DNA from: Pseudomonadota bacterium
GTDB taxonomy: Bacteria; Desulfobacterota; Desulfobacteria; Desulfobacterales; Desulfatibacillaceae
NCBI GenBank assembly: GCA_018829095.1
Contig: JAHJUF010000151.1
Span: forward strand, 1 to 42,128
Direction: 5' to 3'
DNA length: 42,128 nucleotides
Part shown: one piece after another, positions 1 through 8,652 of the stretch
Position numbering within the stretch: position 1 is the first letter of the stretch
Layout: every line of letters starts with the position of its first letter
The notes under the pieces: model-generated
Databases searched by the model: none
Seen by the model: only the letters and a program-made list of their open reading frames with translations
What the model was told of the DNA's origin: nothing
Translations under genes and position numbers: made by a program

Positions 1-1
1 G

Positions 2-97
2 CACGACCTCCCCACCTACCCCCGCCTCGTCCAAGCCATCTCCGATCACCTCAATGGTCAACCCACCGATGTGACCTGGATAGCCGAACTGGCGTAG
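2..97 (+). CDS. C-terminal 31 residues of an unidentified protein
   Basis: An open frame runs in from the window edge and stops at TAG 95-97. The tail begins HDLPTYPRLVQAIS and ends TWIAELA. It lies 25 bp from the stop codon of the convergent moeA. The fragment is too short for family assignment, and reading it as a true gene end rests only on its reasonable composition and its fit in the space before moeA. Confidence 0.4.
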   Translation, partial: HDLPTYPRLVQAISDHLNGQPTDVTWIAELA

Positions 98-122
98 AGA
101 CCCCCTGAACGCTTACAAAAAT

Positions 123-1352
123 TCAAATCAAATACGCCTCCACCCAGGCCCCGGCGTCGGCGCCTTCGGAGTTTTCGGCCAGGGGCACCAGGGCGTCGGC
201 CGCCACCATGGTGCGGATCTCGCCGGACTTGCCGAAGACCGGCTCGGCCCACCATTCGCCTTCGCGTTGGATGAGGCGCACCCGGACATAGTCCACCCGG
301 CCCTGGGCGGCGGCCACGTTGGCGGTGAGGCGGCAGGGGATGGGGAACCGTTGGTCCTTTTCCAGGGCCAGCCCGGCCAGGCGCTGGGTGAAGGGCCGGA
401 CGAGAGCCTCGAACACCACCATGGAGGAGGTGACGTGGCCCGGGAGGCCCCAGACGGGCTTCCCGGCGGCCGAGGCCAGGATGGTGGGCTTTCCCGGGGA
501 GATGGCCACGCCGTGGACCAGGATTTCCGCATCCGGCAGTCGCTGGATGACCGGCACGGTGTAGTCCCGGGCCCCCACGGAGCTTCCCCCGGAGATGAGG
601 AGGCAGTCGCAGGCGGAAAGGCCTTTTTCGCAGGCGGCGAACAGGGCGTCCGGGTTGTCGGGCACCAGCCCCAGGGGCACGGGCGAAAACCCGGCGGCCA
701 GGCACTGGCCCAAAAGGGCGTGGGTGTTCATGTCCCGGATTTTGCCCGGCCCGGGTTTTTCATCGGCAGGCACCACCTCGTCGCCCGTGGACAGGATGGC
801 GCAGGTGACAGGCCGCCGCACCCGGATCCGGGTGATGCCCAATCCTGCCAAAAGGGCCAGCTCCTGGGCCCGGAGGCGGGTTCCGGCGGACAGGACCACG
901 CTCCCTTGGGGCGCGTCCTCGCCTTTGGCAAGCACGTTCTCTCCCGGGGCCACGCTCCGGTACACCTCCACCAGGGTCTCGTCCACGTTCTCGGCCTGTT
1001 CCTTCATGACCACGGCATCCGCTCCAAGGGGGAGCATGCCCCCGGTGGCGATGCGGGCGGCCTGGCCGGGTCCCAGGGGGAAATCCGGGGCCTGGCCCAT
1101 GTCCACGGTCCCGACCACGGAAAGAAGCGCCGCGTTGGCCGGGGAGGCCCCGAAGCTGGACCTGGCGTCCACGGCGAATCCGTCCATGGTGGACCGGGAA
1201 AAGGGGGGCAGGTCCTCCGGGGCGGTGATGTCTTCCGCCAGGACCCGGCCAGAGGCTGCGGAAAGCTCCGATTCCTCGTCCTGGACCACGGAAAAACGCC
1301 CGGCCAGGGAAAGCACCCGGGCAACGGACACCACTTGGAAAAATTCCTTCAT
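123..1352 (-). CDS. moeA: Molybdopterin molybdenumtransferase MoeA
   Basis: MoeA inserts molybdate into adenylylated molybdopterin, the last step of molybdenum cofactor synthesis, in the cytosol. The 409-aa product has the normal length of the family. Visible hallmarks in order are FSRSTMDGFAV near residue 50 (active-site loop), ILSTGDEVV in the middle domain, SGGSSVGARDY (MPT-binding loop of the MogA-like domain), and GLPGHVTSSMVVFE ahead of the C-terminal beta-barrel. The ATG start has a purine-rich stretch (GGAGGAAAGGGG) a little upstream on the minus strand. It is transcribed divergently from the 1536 gene across about 180 bp, in which I see no convincing promoter or Moco riboswitch. It implies molybdo- or tungstoenzymes in the host. 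Family call is secure. Confidence 0.95.
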   Translation of the reverse strand: MKEFFQVVSVARVLSLAGRFSVVQDEESELSAASGRVLAEDITAPEDLPPFSRSTMDGFAVDARSSFGASPANAALLSVVGTVDMGQAPDFPLGPGQAARIATGGMLPLGADAVVMKEQAENVDETLVEVYRSVAPGENVLAKGEDAPQGSVVLSAGTRLRAQELALLAGLGITRIRVRRPVTCAILSTGDEVVPADEKPGPGKIRDMNTHALLGQCLAAGFSPVPLGLVPDNPDALFAACEKGLSACDCLLISGGSSVGARDYTVPVIQRLPDAEILVHGVAISPGKPTILASAAGKPVWGLPGHVTSSMVVFEALVRPFTQRLAGLALEKDQRFPIPCRLTANVAAAQGRVDYVRVRLIQREGEWWAEPVFGKSGEIRTMVAADALVPLAENSEGADAGAWVEAYLI

Positions 1353-1535
1353 GAAAACCCCTTTCCTCCGGCCCCGGCCGGATTTCCTGGACTACCACAA
1401 CCCCGGCGCGGCGGCAAACCAGGGAGCGAAAAGGGAATCCGTTTCCCTTGACTCCCCGCGCTCCCGTGGGTACCGTGATTTCCATCCGTTTTATCAACCC
1501 CTTTGAGAAAGCATTCAACCTTGGGCAAACAGGCA

Positions 1536-2375
1536 ATGGCGGTCTGGTTCTGCCGCTTCCAGGCGGCGGCCGGGATTCTGGGATTCGCCGCCGCACTGGC
1601 GGTCCTGGCCTGGGGGCTTCCCCAGGCCCGTTCAGCGGTGTTCTCCGCCCAAAGCACCCTGAAGGTGTCCTCCTCGCTTCTGGACGCCGCCCAGGAACTC
1701 CTGGCCCGGGTTTCCGTGGTCCTGGCCGAGGCCGAGCGGTCCGCCGGGGCGCTTTCGGAGGCCCTGCCGGGTCTCCGGGAGCTTTCGGCCCAGGGCATGG
1801 AGAACGCCGGGTACTGGAAGGACTACGCGGCCCGGATGGCCGAGACCACCCAGGGGCTTTCCGGGGTCGTGGGCCGGGTGGCGGCGATCCTGCCCCTGAA
1901 GGTGCCTGACGGCCTGGATGTGGAGATGTCCACCCTGGATGTGAAGGTGACGAAAATCCATTATCCCTCGGGCATCAGCCCCACGTACCGCCCGGTCCTG
2001 GAGAAGGAGGGAGAATCCCTTGCCCGGACGGCGGAACGGCTCTCGGAAATCGCGGACCGGCTTTCCGAATCCGCCCGGCTCATGGAGGAGGTGTCCGGGG
2101 AAAACGGCCGTCAGGTCCTGGAACTCGTGGACCAGGCCGTGGAGTCCCTGGCCCTGGCCAAAACCGAGCTTTCCGCCCTGAACGCCCGGTCCCTGCCGGC
2201 CTTGAACCAGGAGCTCGCCCGGGCAAGACGGGCCGTGGCCGACTCCGCCTCCGCCACGGCCGGGGCCGAGACCCTGCTCCTGCCCGCGTTGGTGGGCCTG
2301 GCGTTCCTGCCGCTGCTCTTTTTCGGCAACGCCCTGGTGATGCTGGGCCTGCTGCGGCGCGAGGCGCGGGCATGA
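1536..2375 (+). CDS. Two-TM membrane protein with extracytoplasmic coiled coil, unknown function
   Basis: I do not recognise the family. From ATG 1536 the 279-aa product has a hydrophobic segment at about residues 10-30, a roughly 200-residue Ala/Glu/Leu-rich region with heptad-like stretches (for example LARTAERLSEIADRLSESA), and a second hydrophobic segment near residues 247-273 followed by RREARA. The likely topology is both ends in the cytoplasm with a helical loop outside, the layout seen in sensor or chemoreceptor ectodomains, but no signalling domain follows. An in-frame TTG at 1503 would add 11 residues (RKHSTLGKQ), and neither start has a strong ribosome binding site. Its stop overlaps the Nudix gene start (ATGA at 2372-2375), so the two are translationally coupled. 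Confidence 0.7.
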   Translation: MAVWFCRFQAAAGILGFAAALAVLAWGLPQARSAVFSAQSTLKVSSSLLDAAQELLARVSVVLAEAERSAGALSEALPGLRELSAQGMENAGYWKDYAARMAETTQGLSGVVGRVAAILPLKVPDGLDVEMSTLDVKVTKIHYPSGISPTYRPVLEKEGESLARTAERLSEIADRLSESARLMEEVSGENGRQVLELVDQAVESLALAKTELSALNARSLPALNQELARARRAVADSASATAGAETLLLPALVGLAFLPLLFFGNALVMLGLLRREARA

Positions 2376-2851
2376 GGCTTTCCCACAACGATTTCCTGGC
2401 GGTGGTGAAAAACGCGCCCCTGGTGTCCATGGATATTCTGGCCGCCGATGCCTCGGGCCGGGTCCTGGTGGGCCTGCGAAAGAACGAGCCCGCCCGGGGC
2501 GATTGGTTCGTGCCCGGGGGCTGCGTGCAAAAAGGCGAAACCCTCGCCAAAGCCTTTGCCCGGATCTCCGCCGGGGAGCTGGGCCGGGAGATGGCGTTTT
2601 CCGTTGCCCGGTTCCTGGGGGTGTACGAACACTTCTACCCGGTCAATTTCGCCGGAGAGCCGGGGTTCGACACCCATTACGTGGTTCTTGCCTATCAGGT
2701 GGACGGGGAAGGTCTTTCCCCACCGGCGGACGACGACCAGCACGAGGCCTGGCGCTGGCTTTTGCCGGACGAGATCCTGGCCGACCCCGGGGTGCACGAA
2801 AACACCCGGCGCTATTTCCAGGAGGACCAAACCCATGCCGGTCCTGTATGA
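2372..2851 (+). CDS. gmm: GDP-mannose mannosyl hydrolase (Nudix family)
   Basis: This enzyme hydrolyses GDP-mannose or GDP-glucose to GDP and the sugar with inversion, using a Nudix fold. The 159-aa product matches the Gmm/WcaH subgroup along its whole length: LVSMDIL near residue 17, the modified Nudix box WFVPGGCVQKGETL followed by AFARISAGELG, which lacks the REUXEE signature just as E. coli Gmm does, then YEHFYPVNF, FDTHYVVL and DDDQHEAWRWL. Ordinary Nudix pyrophosphatases do not share these blocks. Gmm genes usually sit in GDP-mannose or colanic-acid loci, but here the neighbours are membrane proteins of unknown role, so the physiological substrate is open. The start overlaps the upstream stop by 4 bp, and the 3' end overlaps the next gene by 17 bp. 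Confidence 0.9.
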   Translation: MRLSHNDFLAVVKNAPLVSMDILAADASGRVLVGLRKNEPARGDWFVPGGCVQKGETLAKAFARISAGELGREMAFSVARFLGVYEHFYPVNFAGEPGFDTHYVVLAYQVDGEGLSPPADDDQHEAWRWLLPDEILADPGVHENTRRYFQEDQTHAGPV

Positions 2852-3185
2852 AGACCCCCTGGTGAGGATCACGGACGATGGCATCCGGTTTTCCGGGTTC
2901 CACTTTTTCGTGGGGAAAAAATTCATCCCCTTTTCCGGGGTGGAAAAGGTGGTGGTGCTGGACAACAGCCTGGCCACGGGCAAGTGGCGGATCCACGGCT
3001 CCGGGGATTTCCGCCACTGGTTCCCCCTGGACTGGCGGCGGCCGGGCCGGGACCGGATTTTTATCCTTTTCCGGAAAGATGCCTGGTGGCGAGTGGGTTT
3101 CACCGCCGAGAGCGGACAAACGGTCCAGGCCATCCTGAAGGCCCGGGTTCCCGTAAGCGACAACCGGAGGCTCCCGTCCCCATAA
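2835..3185 (+). CDS. Small protein of unknown function, possibly PH-like
   Basis: The 116-aa product starts MPVLYEDPLVRITDDG and is rich in alternating aromatic and hydrophobic residues (GFHFFVGKKFIPFSGVEKVVVL, then WRIHGSGDFRHW). That strand pattern is reminiscent of bacterial PH-like membrane-associated domains, which is inference only. No signal peptide or TM segment is visible. It begins inside the last codons of gmm and stops (TAA 3183-3185) just before the SPFH gene, so it belongs to the same plus-strand transcription unit. Its position between a Nudix hydrolase and an SPFH protein suggests a membrane-linked role. Confidence 0.7.
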   Translation: MPVLYEDPLVRITDDGIRFSGFHFFVGKKFIPFSGVEKVVVLDNSLATGKWRIHGSGDFRHWFPLDWRRPGRDRIFILFRKDAWWRVGFTAESGQTVQAILKARVPVSDNRRLPSP

Positions 3186-3224
3186 ATGCGGCCGGGCCAA
3201 GACCCCAAGATGTGGAGGAAAGCC

Positions 3225-4967
3225 ATGGTGTACCTGTTCTTTGCGGCCATCTTCGTCGCCCTGGCCCTGGCGGCCCCCAGCCTGCTGCCCAAGACCCGGT
3301 CCGTCACGGTCCTGGACGAGGAGGGAAACCCCACCATCCGGGAGGACAAGCACCCCGCGGCCACAGCCAGCCTGGTTATCCGGGGGGCGGGCATCCTCCT
3401 GGCCGTGATCTTTGTTCTGTCCACCTCCTTTGTCATCATCGACGCGGACAGCGTGGGCCACATCAACCGCATCTACATGGGCGACGACATGGGCCCGGGC
3501 CAGATCATCGCCCTTTCCGGCCAAAAGGGCCCCCAGGCCGAGATCCTGCCCCCGGGCTTCCACTTCCGCCTGTTCCTGAACGTCTTGAACGATGTGGAGG
3601 AAAAATCCATCATCAACATCCCCGAGGGCAAGTACGGGTTCCTTACCGCCAAGGACGGCGTCCCCCTGGACCAGGGCCAGTACCTGGCCCCCCGGTGGGA
3701 CGAAAAGGCCAAGGCCCACATGATGGACGCTCAGTTCTTCCTCACCAACAACGGCCGGAAGGGCCCCCAGCTCACCGTGCTGCCCCCGGGCAAGTACCGC
3801 ATAAACCGCTACCTCTTTGACGTGGAACTCCAGGACGCCCTGGACATCCCGGCGGGCTTTGTGGGGGTGGTGAAGTCCAATGTCCAGGAAACGCCCGAGC
3901 CTGAAATGGCCGCTCTTCCCAAGGAACTGGCCGGACGCCTGGTGGTGCCCCTGATGAAGAAGGGCTCGGCGGGCATCTGGGTGGACCCCATCAACCCGGG
4001 CCGGTACTACTTGAACCGGGTGGCGTACAACGTGACCCTGGTGGACACCCGGGTCCAGACCTGGAACTACAAGGGCGGATACGAGCGCCGGTACATCGAC
4101 CTCCAGGTGACCCAGGACGGCAGGATCACCCAGAAGGAGCGCGCCGAGCAGATTGTCGTGCCCGAGGACGCGGCTGACGCAGCCATCTTCACCCGCATGG
4201 AAGGCTGGCTCGTGCCCCAGGAACTGCGCGTTCAGGTCCAGGTGGAGCCCGGCGACGCCCCCATCCTGGTGGCCTCGGTGGGGAGCGTGGAAAGCGCCGA
4301 GGACAAGGTGGTCACCCCCTCCATCCGGTCGGTGGTGAGGAACATCTGCGCCGGGGAAAAAGTGCTCTCCCTGATCGACGAGAACCGGGCCGACGTGGAG
4401 GACAAGATCGAGGAGGCGGTGATCCCCGAGGGCAAGAAGGCCGGGGTCACCATCAAGGACGTGCGCCTGGTGGACAGCGTGGTGCCGCCGGAACTTTTGG
4501 TGGCCCGCCTCCGGGAACAGCTGGCCCAGCAGCTCCGGGAGACCTACAAGCGGGAAAAGGACGCCCAGGACCAGCGCATCGAGACGGAAAAGGCCCGGGC
4601 CACGGCGGACCAGCAGCCCGAGCTGGTGTCCGCCGAGATCCGGGTCATGGTGGCGGAAAAGGACAAGCTGGCGGAAAAGCTGAAAGGCGAGGGCGAGAAG
4701 CTGAGGTTGATCGAGGTGGCCACGGGCCAGAAGGCCCAGGTGGAGGTTTTGGGCCAGGACAAGGTCATGCAGCTTTCCGTGCTGGAAAAGGTCCTGGACG
4801 CCGCCGTGGCCAACCCGGACATCGTGAAGGTCCCCAGCGTCCTGGTCCAGGGCCAGGGGAACAGCCTGGAGGGCGCGGCGGCCATCCTGGGGGCCAGCAG
4901 CCTGGTCCAGGGCCTGGAGCAGGCCAGCCGGACCCCGCCCCCCGCCCCGGCCCGGCCAAGGCAGTAG
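3225..4967 (+). CDS. SPFH/band 7 (prohibitin-flotillin-like) membrane protein
   Basis: This is a scaffold-type protein of the SPFH superfamily, members of which oligomerise on membranes and organise protease or lipid microdomains. The 580-aa product has two hydrophobic segments (about residues 2-21 and 51-72), several copies of a beta-rich unit built around PPG-F/Y (ILPPGFHFRL, VLPPGKYRINRY, INPGRYYLNR), the SPFH region, then a long charged coiled coil (about 420-520, with KREKDAQDQRIETEKARA) and an Ala/Gly-rich tail. I chose ATG 3225 because GGAGGAA at 3214-3220 is well placed; ATG 3186, directly after the previous stop, would add 13 residues. It ends the plus-strand unit beginning at 1536. 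A neighbouring NfeD protease or other known partner is absent. Confidence 0.85.
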   Translation: MVYLFFAAIFVALALAAPSLLPKTRSVTVLDEEGNPTIREDKHPAATASLVIRGAGILLAVIFVLSTSFVIIDADSVGHINRIYMGDDMGPGQIIALSGQKGPQAEILPPGFHFRLFLNVLNDVEEKSIINIPEGKYGFLTAKDGVPLDQGQYLAPRWDEKAKAHMMDAQFFLTNNGRKGPQLTVLPPGKYRINRYLFDVELQDALDIPAGFVGVVKSNVQETPEPEMAALPKELAGRLVVPLMKKGSAGIWVDPINPGRYYLNRVAYNVTLVDTRVQTWNYKGGYERRYIDLQVTQDGRITQKERAEQIVVPEDAADAAIFTRMEGWLVPQELRVQVQVEPGDAPILVASVGSVESAEDKVVTPSIRSVVRNICAGEKVLSLIDENRADVEDKIEEAVIPEGKKAGVTIKDVRLVDSVVPPELLVARLREQLAQQLRETYKREKDAQDQRIETEKARATADQQPELVSAEIRVMVAEKDKLAEKLKGEGEKLRLIEVATGQKAQVEVLGQDKVMQLSVLEKVLDAAVANPDIVKVPSVLVQGQGNSLEGAAAILGASSLVQGLEQASRTPPPAPARPRQ

Positions 4968-4984
4968 CCCGGGAGCGGCCCGGG
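4968..4984 (+). terminator. GC hairpin after the SPFH gene
   Basis: A perfect CCCGGG-agcgg-CCCGGG stem-loop starts directly after the TAG stop at 4965-4967. No T-tract follows, so it is at best a weak intrinsic terminator or an RNA 3'-end stabiliser. It lies in the 79-bp gap between convergent genes. Confidence 0.35.
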
Positions 4985-5046
4985 TTGGATTCCCCCGGCG
5001 GCGCAGCCGGTTTCCCGCCCCCCTGCCCGGCTTTGGGGGACCGTTC

Positions 5047-7257
5047 CTATCCGCTTTTCCCCAAGGGGAAACGCAGGAGGATCAGGAGGCACCCCGAAGC
5101 CGCCAGCAAGGCCAGCCAAAGGCCGGATGCCTGCACGCCCAGCACGGCCAGCCCCATGGGACCCACGACCAGGGCCGCAGCAGCCGCGCCCAGGAGATCC
5201 ATGGCATAGACCCGGCCCGGCACGGAGGCATCGGCCGGCCGGGACCGCAAGGCAAGAGACACGAGCAGGGGAAAGGACGCTCCGGTGAGGACCCCGGCGA
5301 TTCCGGACAGCGGATAAAGGACAAGAGGAGAGGAAAGGCCCAGGGCCAGAAGGGAATACAGGGCCAGGGAAATCGCGGCGAAAAGGGCCAGGGCCAGGGT
5401 CAGGCTCCGGGCGGGCCGGGCCGGAGCCCGGGCGCGAAAAAGACCGCTGCCCAGGGCAAGCCCCAGCATGAAGGTGCCCGTGATGACGCCAAGGGAATGA
5501 TAAAGCTCGCCGTGAATGACCGAAAACGCAAAAAGAACAAGGAGTTCATAGGAAAAAGATAAAAATCCGATGATAGCGGAAACGCCCAGGACAAGAGACA
5601 GGTTGGAATCGAAAAACTTCGATACGGAGAAAATCATCAGCAAGACCACTGCCGGGAGGAAAAACAGCAAGATTTTTTTCATCTGGAAAATATTCTGCAC
5701 CACGTGCCGAAGCGGATTGCTTTCGGCAAACAGTCTTGCGAGCCAATCATACAGATAGGCCGTGGGCCGGAATCCGTAATTCGCAGCCACCTCGTCTCCC
5801 AGTTCGGACAAATGGCTCGTAAAGGCCCCTGCCAGGGCGGGGTCATGCATCCTGTAGAGATATTCCATGGCGTCCCCACCCTCGGGCTCCCCGCCCGTTT
5901 CTGCCACAACAGCCACAACAGCTACAGCCCCTTGCCGGGCAAAGAAGACCGCCGTATGACCCGGCATGGCCCGGACGGAAGGGAAGACCAGGGAGAGGGA
6001 TTTTTGGATGCAGGCCAGAAATTTCAGGCGCTGACGGCTGACAAAATGCCGGGTCGAGGCCACCTGGATCACCAACAGGCCATCTTCGACCAGAATCCCC
6101 TTGAGCTGCTCGAAAAAGGGAACGGACAGGAAGACATTGGTGGACAGCCTGAGGGGCTGATTCATGGTCAGCAGGATCACATCGTAGCGTTTTTCCGTCT
6201 CCAGGATGTGTCGGTGCGGATCGCTCACATGAATACGGGCGTTTGAGCTGACTTCCCTATTGTTCAAGCCTCCGGCAAGGGTTTTTGCCAAAACCTCATC
6301 GTTGATGATGAAATCCACGTTGACCGGCTCGTCATCAGGCGGCCATTCGTTCGCATAGCTCCCCAGGATGAGCACATTTTCCGGCGCTTGTTTCTCCTGC
6401 CTGGCGATTTCGTACAGATAATCCATATTGTCATAATGATAATCATTGTAGACCATCCGGGAATTGACATACACGCTCTTCGTATCCCCGATTTTCACGA
6501 CCTCCACCGGGCCATACCGGGAATTTTCCCCCCGGACATCCGGCCTGTTCCCCCAGCGCACCTGCCGGGTCAGGCCATCCGCCCAGCCTGTAACCGCCAG
6601 CAGGATAAACATGGCCATGAGCCCCCCCGCCACGAGGCGGCGCCCTCTCCTTGCAGGCGGGCCCGCCCCGGCCCCCTGAAGGATCAGGCCCGGCGCCAGG
6701 AGCAGGGCGGAAAGGATCAGGGCCAGGGAAACGGGCGGCAACAAGGGGCTGATGAGAAGGATTACGCAAAGGGTTCCTGCGCCGCTTCCCAGGGACTCCA
6801 TCATGTAAACGGCGTAGATCCCCGTTTCCCCCCCATGCGCCCGGGGCCCCTCAAGCAGGAGGGGGAACACCAGACCCACGGCGATGCCCAAAGGCCCGAA
6901 AGCCAGGGCGGCAAACACGAGAAGCTGGCCAAAGGAAAGGGTCACGAAGGGCGACAGGCCCATGAGGGTCTTGGCGCAGGAAACCGCGAACAGGGTAGCC
7001 GGGAGCAGGAAGGCGGCCAGGGCCAGGGCAACGGGAAGGGCTACGGCCGCATCCGGTCTTCCGGAAAGGTACCGGGAGGAAAGGGAATTGCCCGCAAAGA
7101 GCCACAACAGGAAAAAAGCCATTCCCAGGGCGATGGACAGCTCACTGTCCGGAGACAGGCCCATCCATTCCCGGAGAACAAGCACCTGCCCCGTGACGGT
7201 GAACATCCCGTAAAAAAAGGCGGTTACCCAAGTGATCCGTTTGGTAGGGATTTTCAT
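5047..7257 (-). CDS. Membrane protein with embedded, degenerate spermidine-synthase-like domain
   Basis: The 736-aa product has an N-terminal block of about six or seven TM helices (residues 10-225), a soluble domain (about 240-450) and a C-terminal TM block (about 530-735), as in fused MFS/spermidine synthases. The soluble part aligns by eye with polyamine aminopropyltransferases: NSRYGPVEVVKIGDTKSVYVN (245-265), YDVILL (358-363) and EDGLLVIQVAS. The catalytic features are lost: the nucleotide-binding GGGDG is GSYAN (299-303), the DGR motif is DPHRH, and the catalytic D-x-x-D-P block after YDVI reads TMNQP. I infer it does not make spermidine and may be a binding or scaffold homologue. It is the last gene of a four-gene minus-strand operon, 10 bp behind the radical SAM gene, with no clear ribosome binding site. 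Confidence 0.8.
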   Translation of the reverse strand: MKIPTKRITWVTAFFYGMFTVTGQVLVLREWMGLSPDSELSIALGMAFFLLWLFAGNSLSSRYLSGRPDAAVALPVALALAAFLLPATLFAVSCAKTLMGLSPFVTLSFGQLLVFAALAFGPLGIAVGLVFPLLLEGPRAHGGETGIYAVYMMESLGSGAGTLCVILLISPLLPPVSLALILSALLLAPGLILQGAGAGPPARRGRRLVAGGLMAMFILLAVTGWADGLTRQVRWGNRPDVRGENSRYGPVEVVKIGDTKSVYVNSRMVYNDYHYDNMDYLYEIARQEKQAPENVLILGSYANEWPPDDEPVNVDFIINDEVLAKTLAGGLNNREVSSNARIHVSDPHRHILETEKRYDVILLTMNQPLRLSTNVFLSVPFFEQLKGILVEDGLLVIQVASTRHFVSRQRLKFLACIQKSLSLVFPSVRAMPGHTAVFFARQGAVAVVAVVAETGGEPEGGDAMEYLYRMHDPALAGAFTSHLSELGDEVAANYGFRPTAYLYDWLARLFAESNPLRHVVQNIFQMKKILLFFLPAVVLLMIFSVSKFFDSNLSLVLGVSAIIGFLSFSYELLVLFAFSVIHGELYHSLGVITGTFMLGLALGSGLFRARAPARPARSLTLALALFAAISLALYSLLALGLSSPLVLYPLSGIAGVLTGASFPLLVSLALRSRPADASVPGRVYAMDLLGAAAAALVVGPMGLAVLGVQASGLWLALLAASGCLLILLRFPLGKSG

Positions 7258-7267
7258 GGAGTCTGCG

Positions 7268-8536
7268 TCAGGTTGACATCAATCTCAATGTACCAGGGAA
7301 GGGTTTGCCGCAGAATTTGCAATGATAGCCCTCCAAATTATTTACAAGGTAAACCGACGAAAGCCCGACATTGTATTTCAACAACAATTTTCCACAATAG
7401 GGGCAATAGGTTGCGGCAGTGAAATCCGGTTCCGAAAAGATATTGTCGTATCCGAAATAGCTTCCCAGGTAAATATTTACGTTCTTGAGGCCGCAGGATT
7501 CCGAAATTTCCTTGGCCTTTTTCAACGTTTCCATGGGCGTCGGCGGCAAATTCCGCAGGCGGAACGTGGGGTAGAACCGGGAAAAACAGACCAGGGAATA
7601 AGGCCCGAAGTTCCGGTGGATCCAGGTGGCAAAGGCCCTTATCTCCTCCTCCCGGTCGTTCATGGTCGGGATCATCAGGAAGTAATGCTCCAGCAGCACC
7701 CCGCCGTCCCTCAGGACCAGGGCCGCCTGCTTCACGGGCTCCAGGGACCCCTGGGTCAGCTTCCCGTAACTGGCTTCCGAAAAACCCTTCCACCCAAGAA
7801 AGCTCCCGTCCATGTACGGAACCAGTTCCTTCAACGGAGGGACATTGACGTATCCGGCGGTGGAAAGAATATTGTACAGCCCCAGTTTCCTGGCGGCCTT
7901 CGCGGTGTCCAGGGTGAATTCGAAATTGTTGGTGGGCTCGCTGTTCGTATAAATGATGCACGGGCTGCCCGCATCCGCCGTGAACCGGGCGACCTCTTCC
8001 GGGGTAAAAGTCCGGGCGCCCAACTCCTCGGGCCTGGAAAAAATCACGTCCCCGAACAGGCATTGGTCGCAACGAAGACCGCAGCCCACCAGGCCGATGG
8101 ATACCATGGGCTTGTCAGGCCCCTGGAGATGCAGGGGGATCTCCTTGACGTTGGTGGGGTGGGCCCCGGGGTTTGCCAGCCCGTAGGCCAGGGTGTAAAG
8201 GTCGCCGCCCTGGTTGATCCGGGTGTTGCAGATGCCCCTGTCGGATTCATCCAGTTCGCAGAAATGGGGGCAAAGCTCGCATCGCACCCGCTGCCCGGAC
8301 AGCTTTTTGCCATACATCGCGGGGTGAGGGACGACCTTGCGATGGGGGTTTTCCCTTGCGGTCCTTTGCCTTGCCTCCGTGTACAGGGAGGCATCATCAC
8401 GGGTCAGGCTGGAGGTGTCAAAGGTCCGCTCGGAGGAAAGTTCCGCGTAAAGCTCACTGATGGTGTCATCGCCCTGGGAGCAGCCGCCCAGGACTCCTGC
8501 GGCAAGGCAAAGAAAGCATCTTCGGGTGATCTTCAT
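7268..8536 (-). CDS. AmmeMemoRadiSam-type radical SAM protein with Tat-like lipoprotein signal
   Basis: The 422-aa product resembles the radical SAM member of the AMMECR1/Memo/radical SAM system and PflA-like activases. Residues C152, C156 and C159 (GCGLRCDQC) form the CX3CX2C motif that binds the 4Fe-4S cluster used to cleave SAM. Upstream is the family's extra cysteine motif CELCPHFC (86-93) plus C103, and the C-terminus has two CXXC pairs (CPYCGK and CKFCGK), probably a zinc ribbon. The N-terminus MKITRRCFLCLAAGVLGGC combines a twin-arginine-like TRRCFL with a lipobox (LGGC, C19). Taken literally, the enzyme is exported folded and lipidated, which is unexpected for a SAM- and electron-dependent enzyme. 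No AMMECR1 or Memo gene is in the window. Neighbours on both sides are spermidine-synthase-like membrane proteins. Confidence 0.85.
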   Translation of the reverse strand: MKITRRCFLCLAAGVLGGCSQGDDTISELYAELSSERTFDTSSLTRDDASLYTEARQRTARENPHRKVVPHPAMYGKKLSGQRVRCELCPHFCELDESDRGICNTRINQGGDLYTLAYGLANPGAHPTNVKEIPLHLQGPDKPMVSIGLVGCGLRCDQCLFGDVIFSRPEELGARTFTPEEVARFTADAGSPCIIYTNSEPTNNFEFTLDTAKAARKLGLYNILSTAGYVNVPPLKELVPYMDGSFLGWKGFSEASYGKLTQGSLEPVKQAALVLRDGGVLLEHYFLMIPTMNDREEEIRAFATWIHRNFGPYSLVCFSRFYPTFRLRNLPPTPMETLKKAKEISESCGLKNVNIYLGSYFGYDNIFSEPDFTAATYCPYCGKLLLKYNVGLSSVYLVNNLEGYHCKFCGKPFPGTLRLMST

Positions 8537-8547
8537 GGCGGATTCCT

Positions 8548-8571
8548 AAAAGGAACAGGAAGTTTCCTTTT
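8548..8571 (-). terminator. AT-rich hairpin upstream of the radical SAM lipoprotein gene
   Basis: AAAAGGAA (8548-8555) and TTCCTTTT (8564-8571) form an 8-bp stem with an 8-nt loop in the 116-bp gap between the two minus-strand genes. It sits just upstream of the ribosome binding site (AGGA) of the 8536 gene. It could be an intercistronic attenuator, a weak terminator or a processing site. Confidence 0.35.
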
Positions 8572-8652
8572 TAAATATAGGGGCGACCTGGCCGGAGCGC
8601 AAGAATCACCCCCCACCTTCGCGTCTTTCCCGGCCCCATCCGGGCGGCCCGG

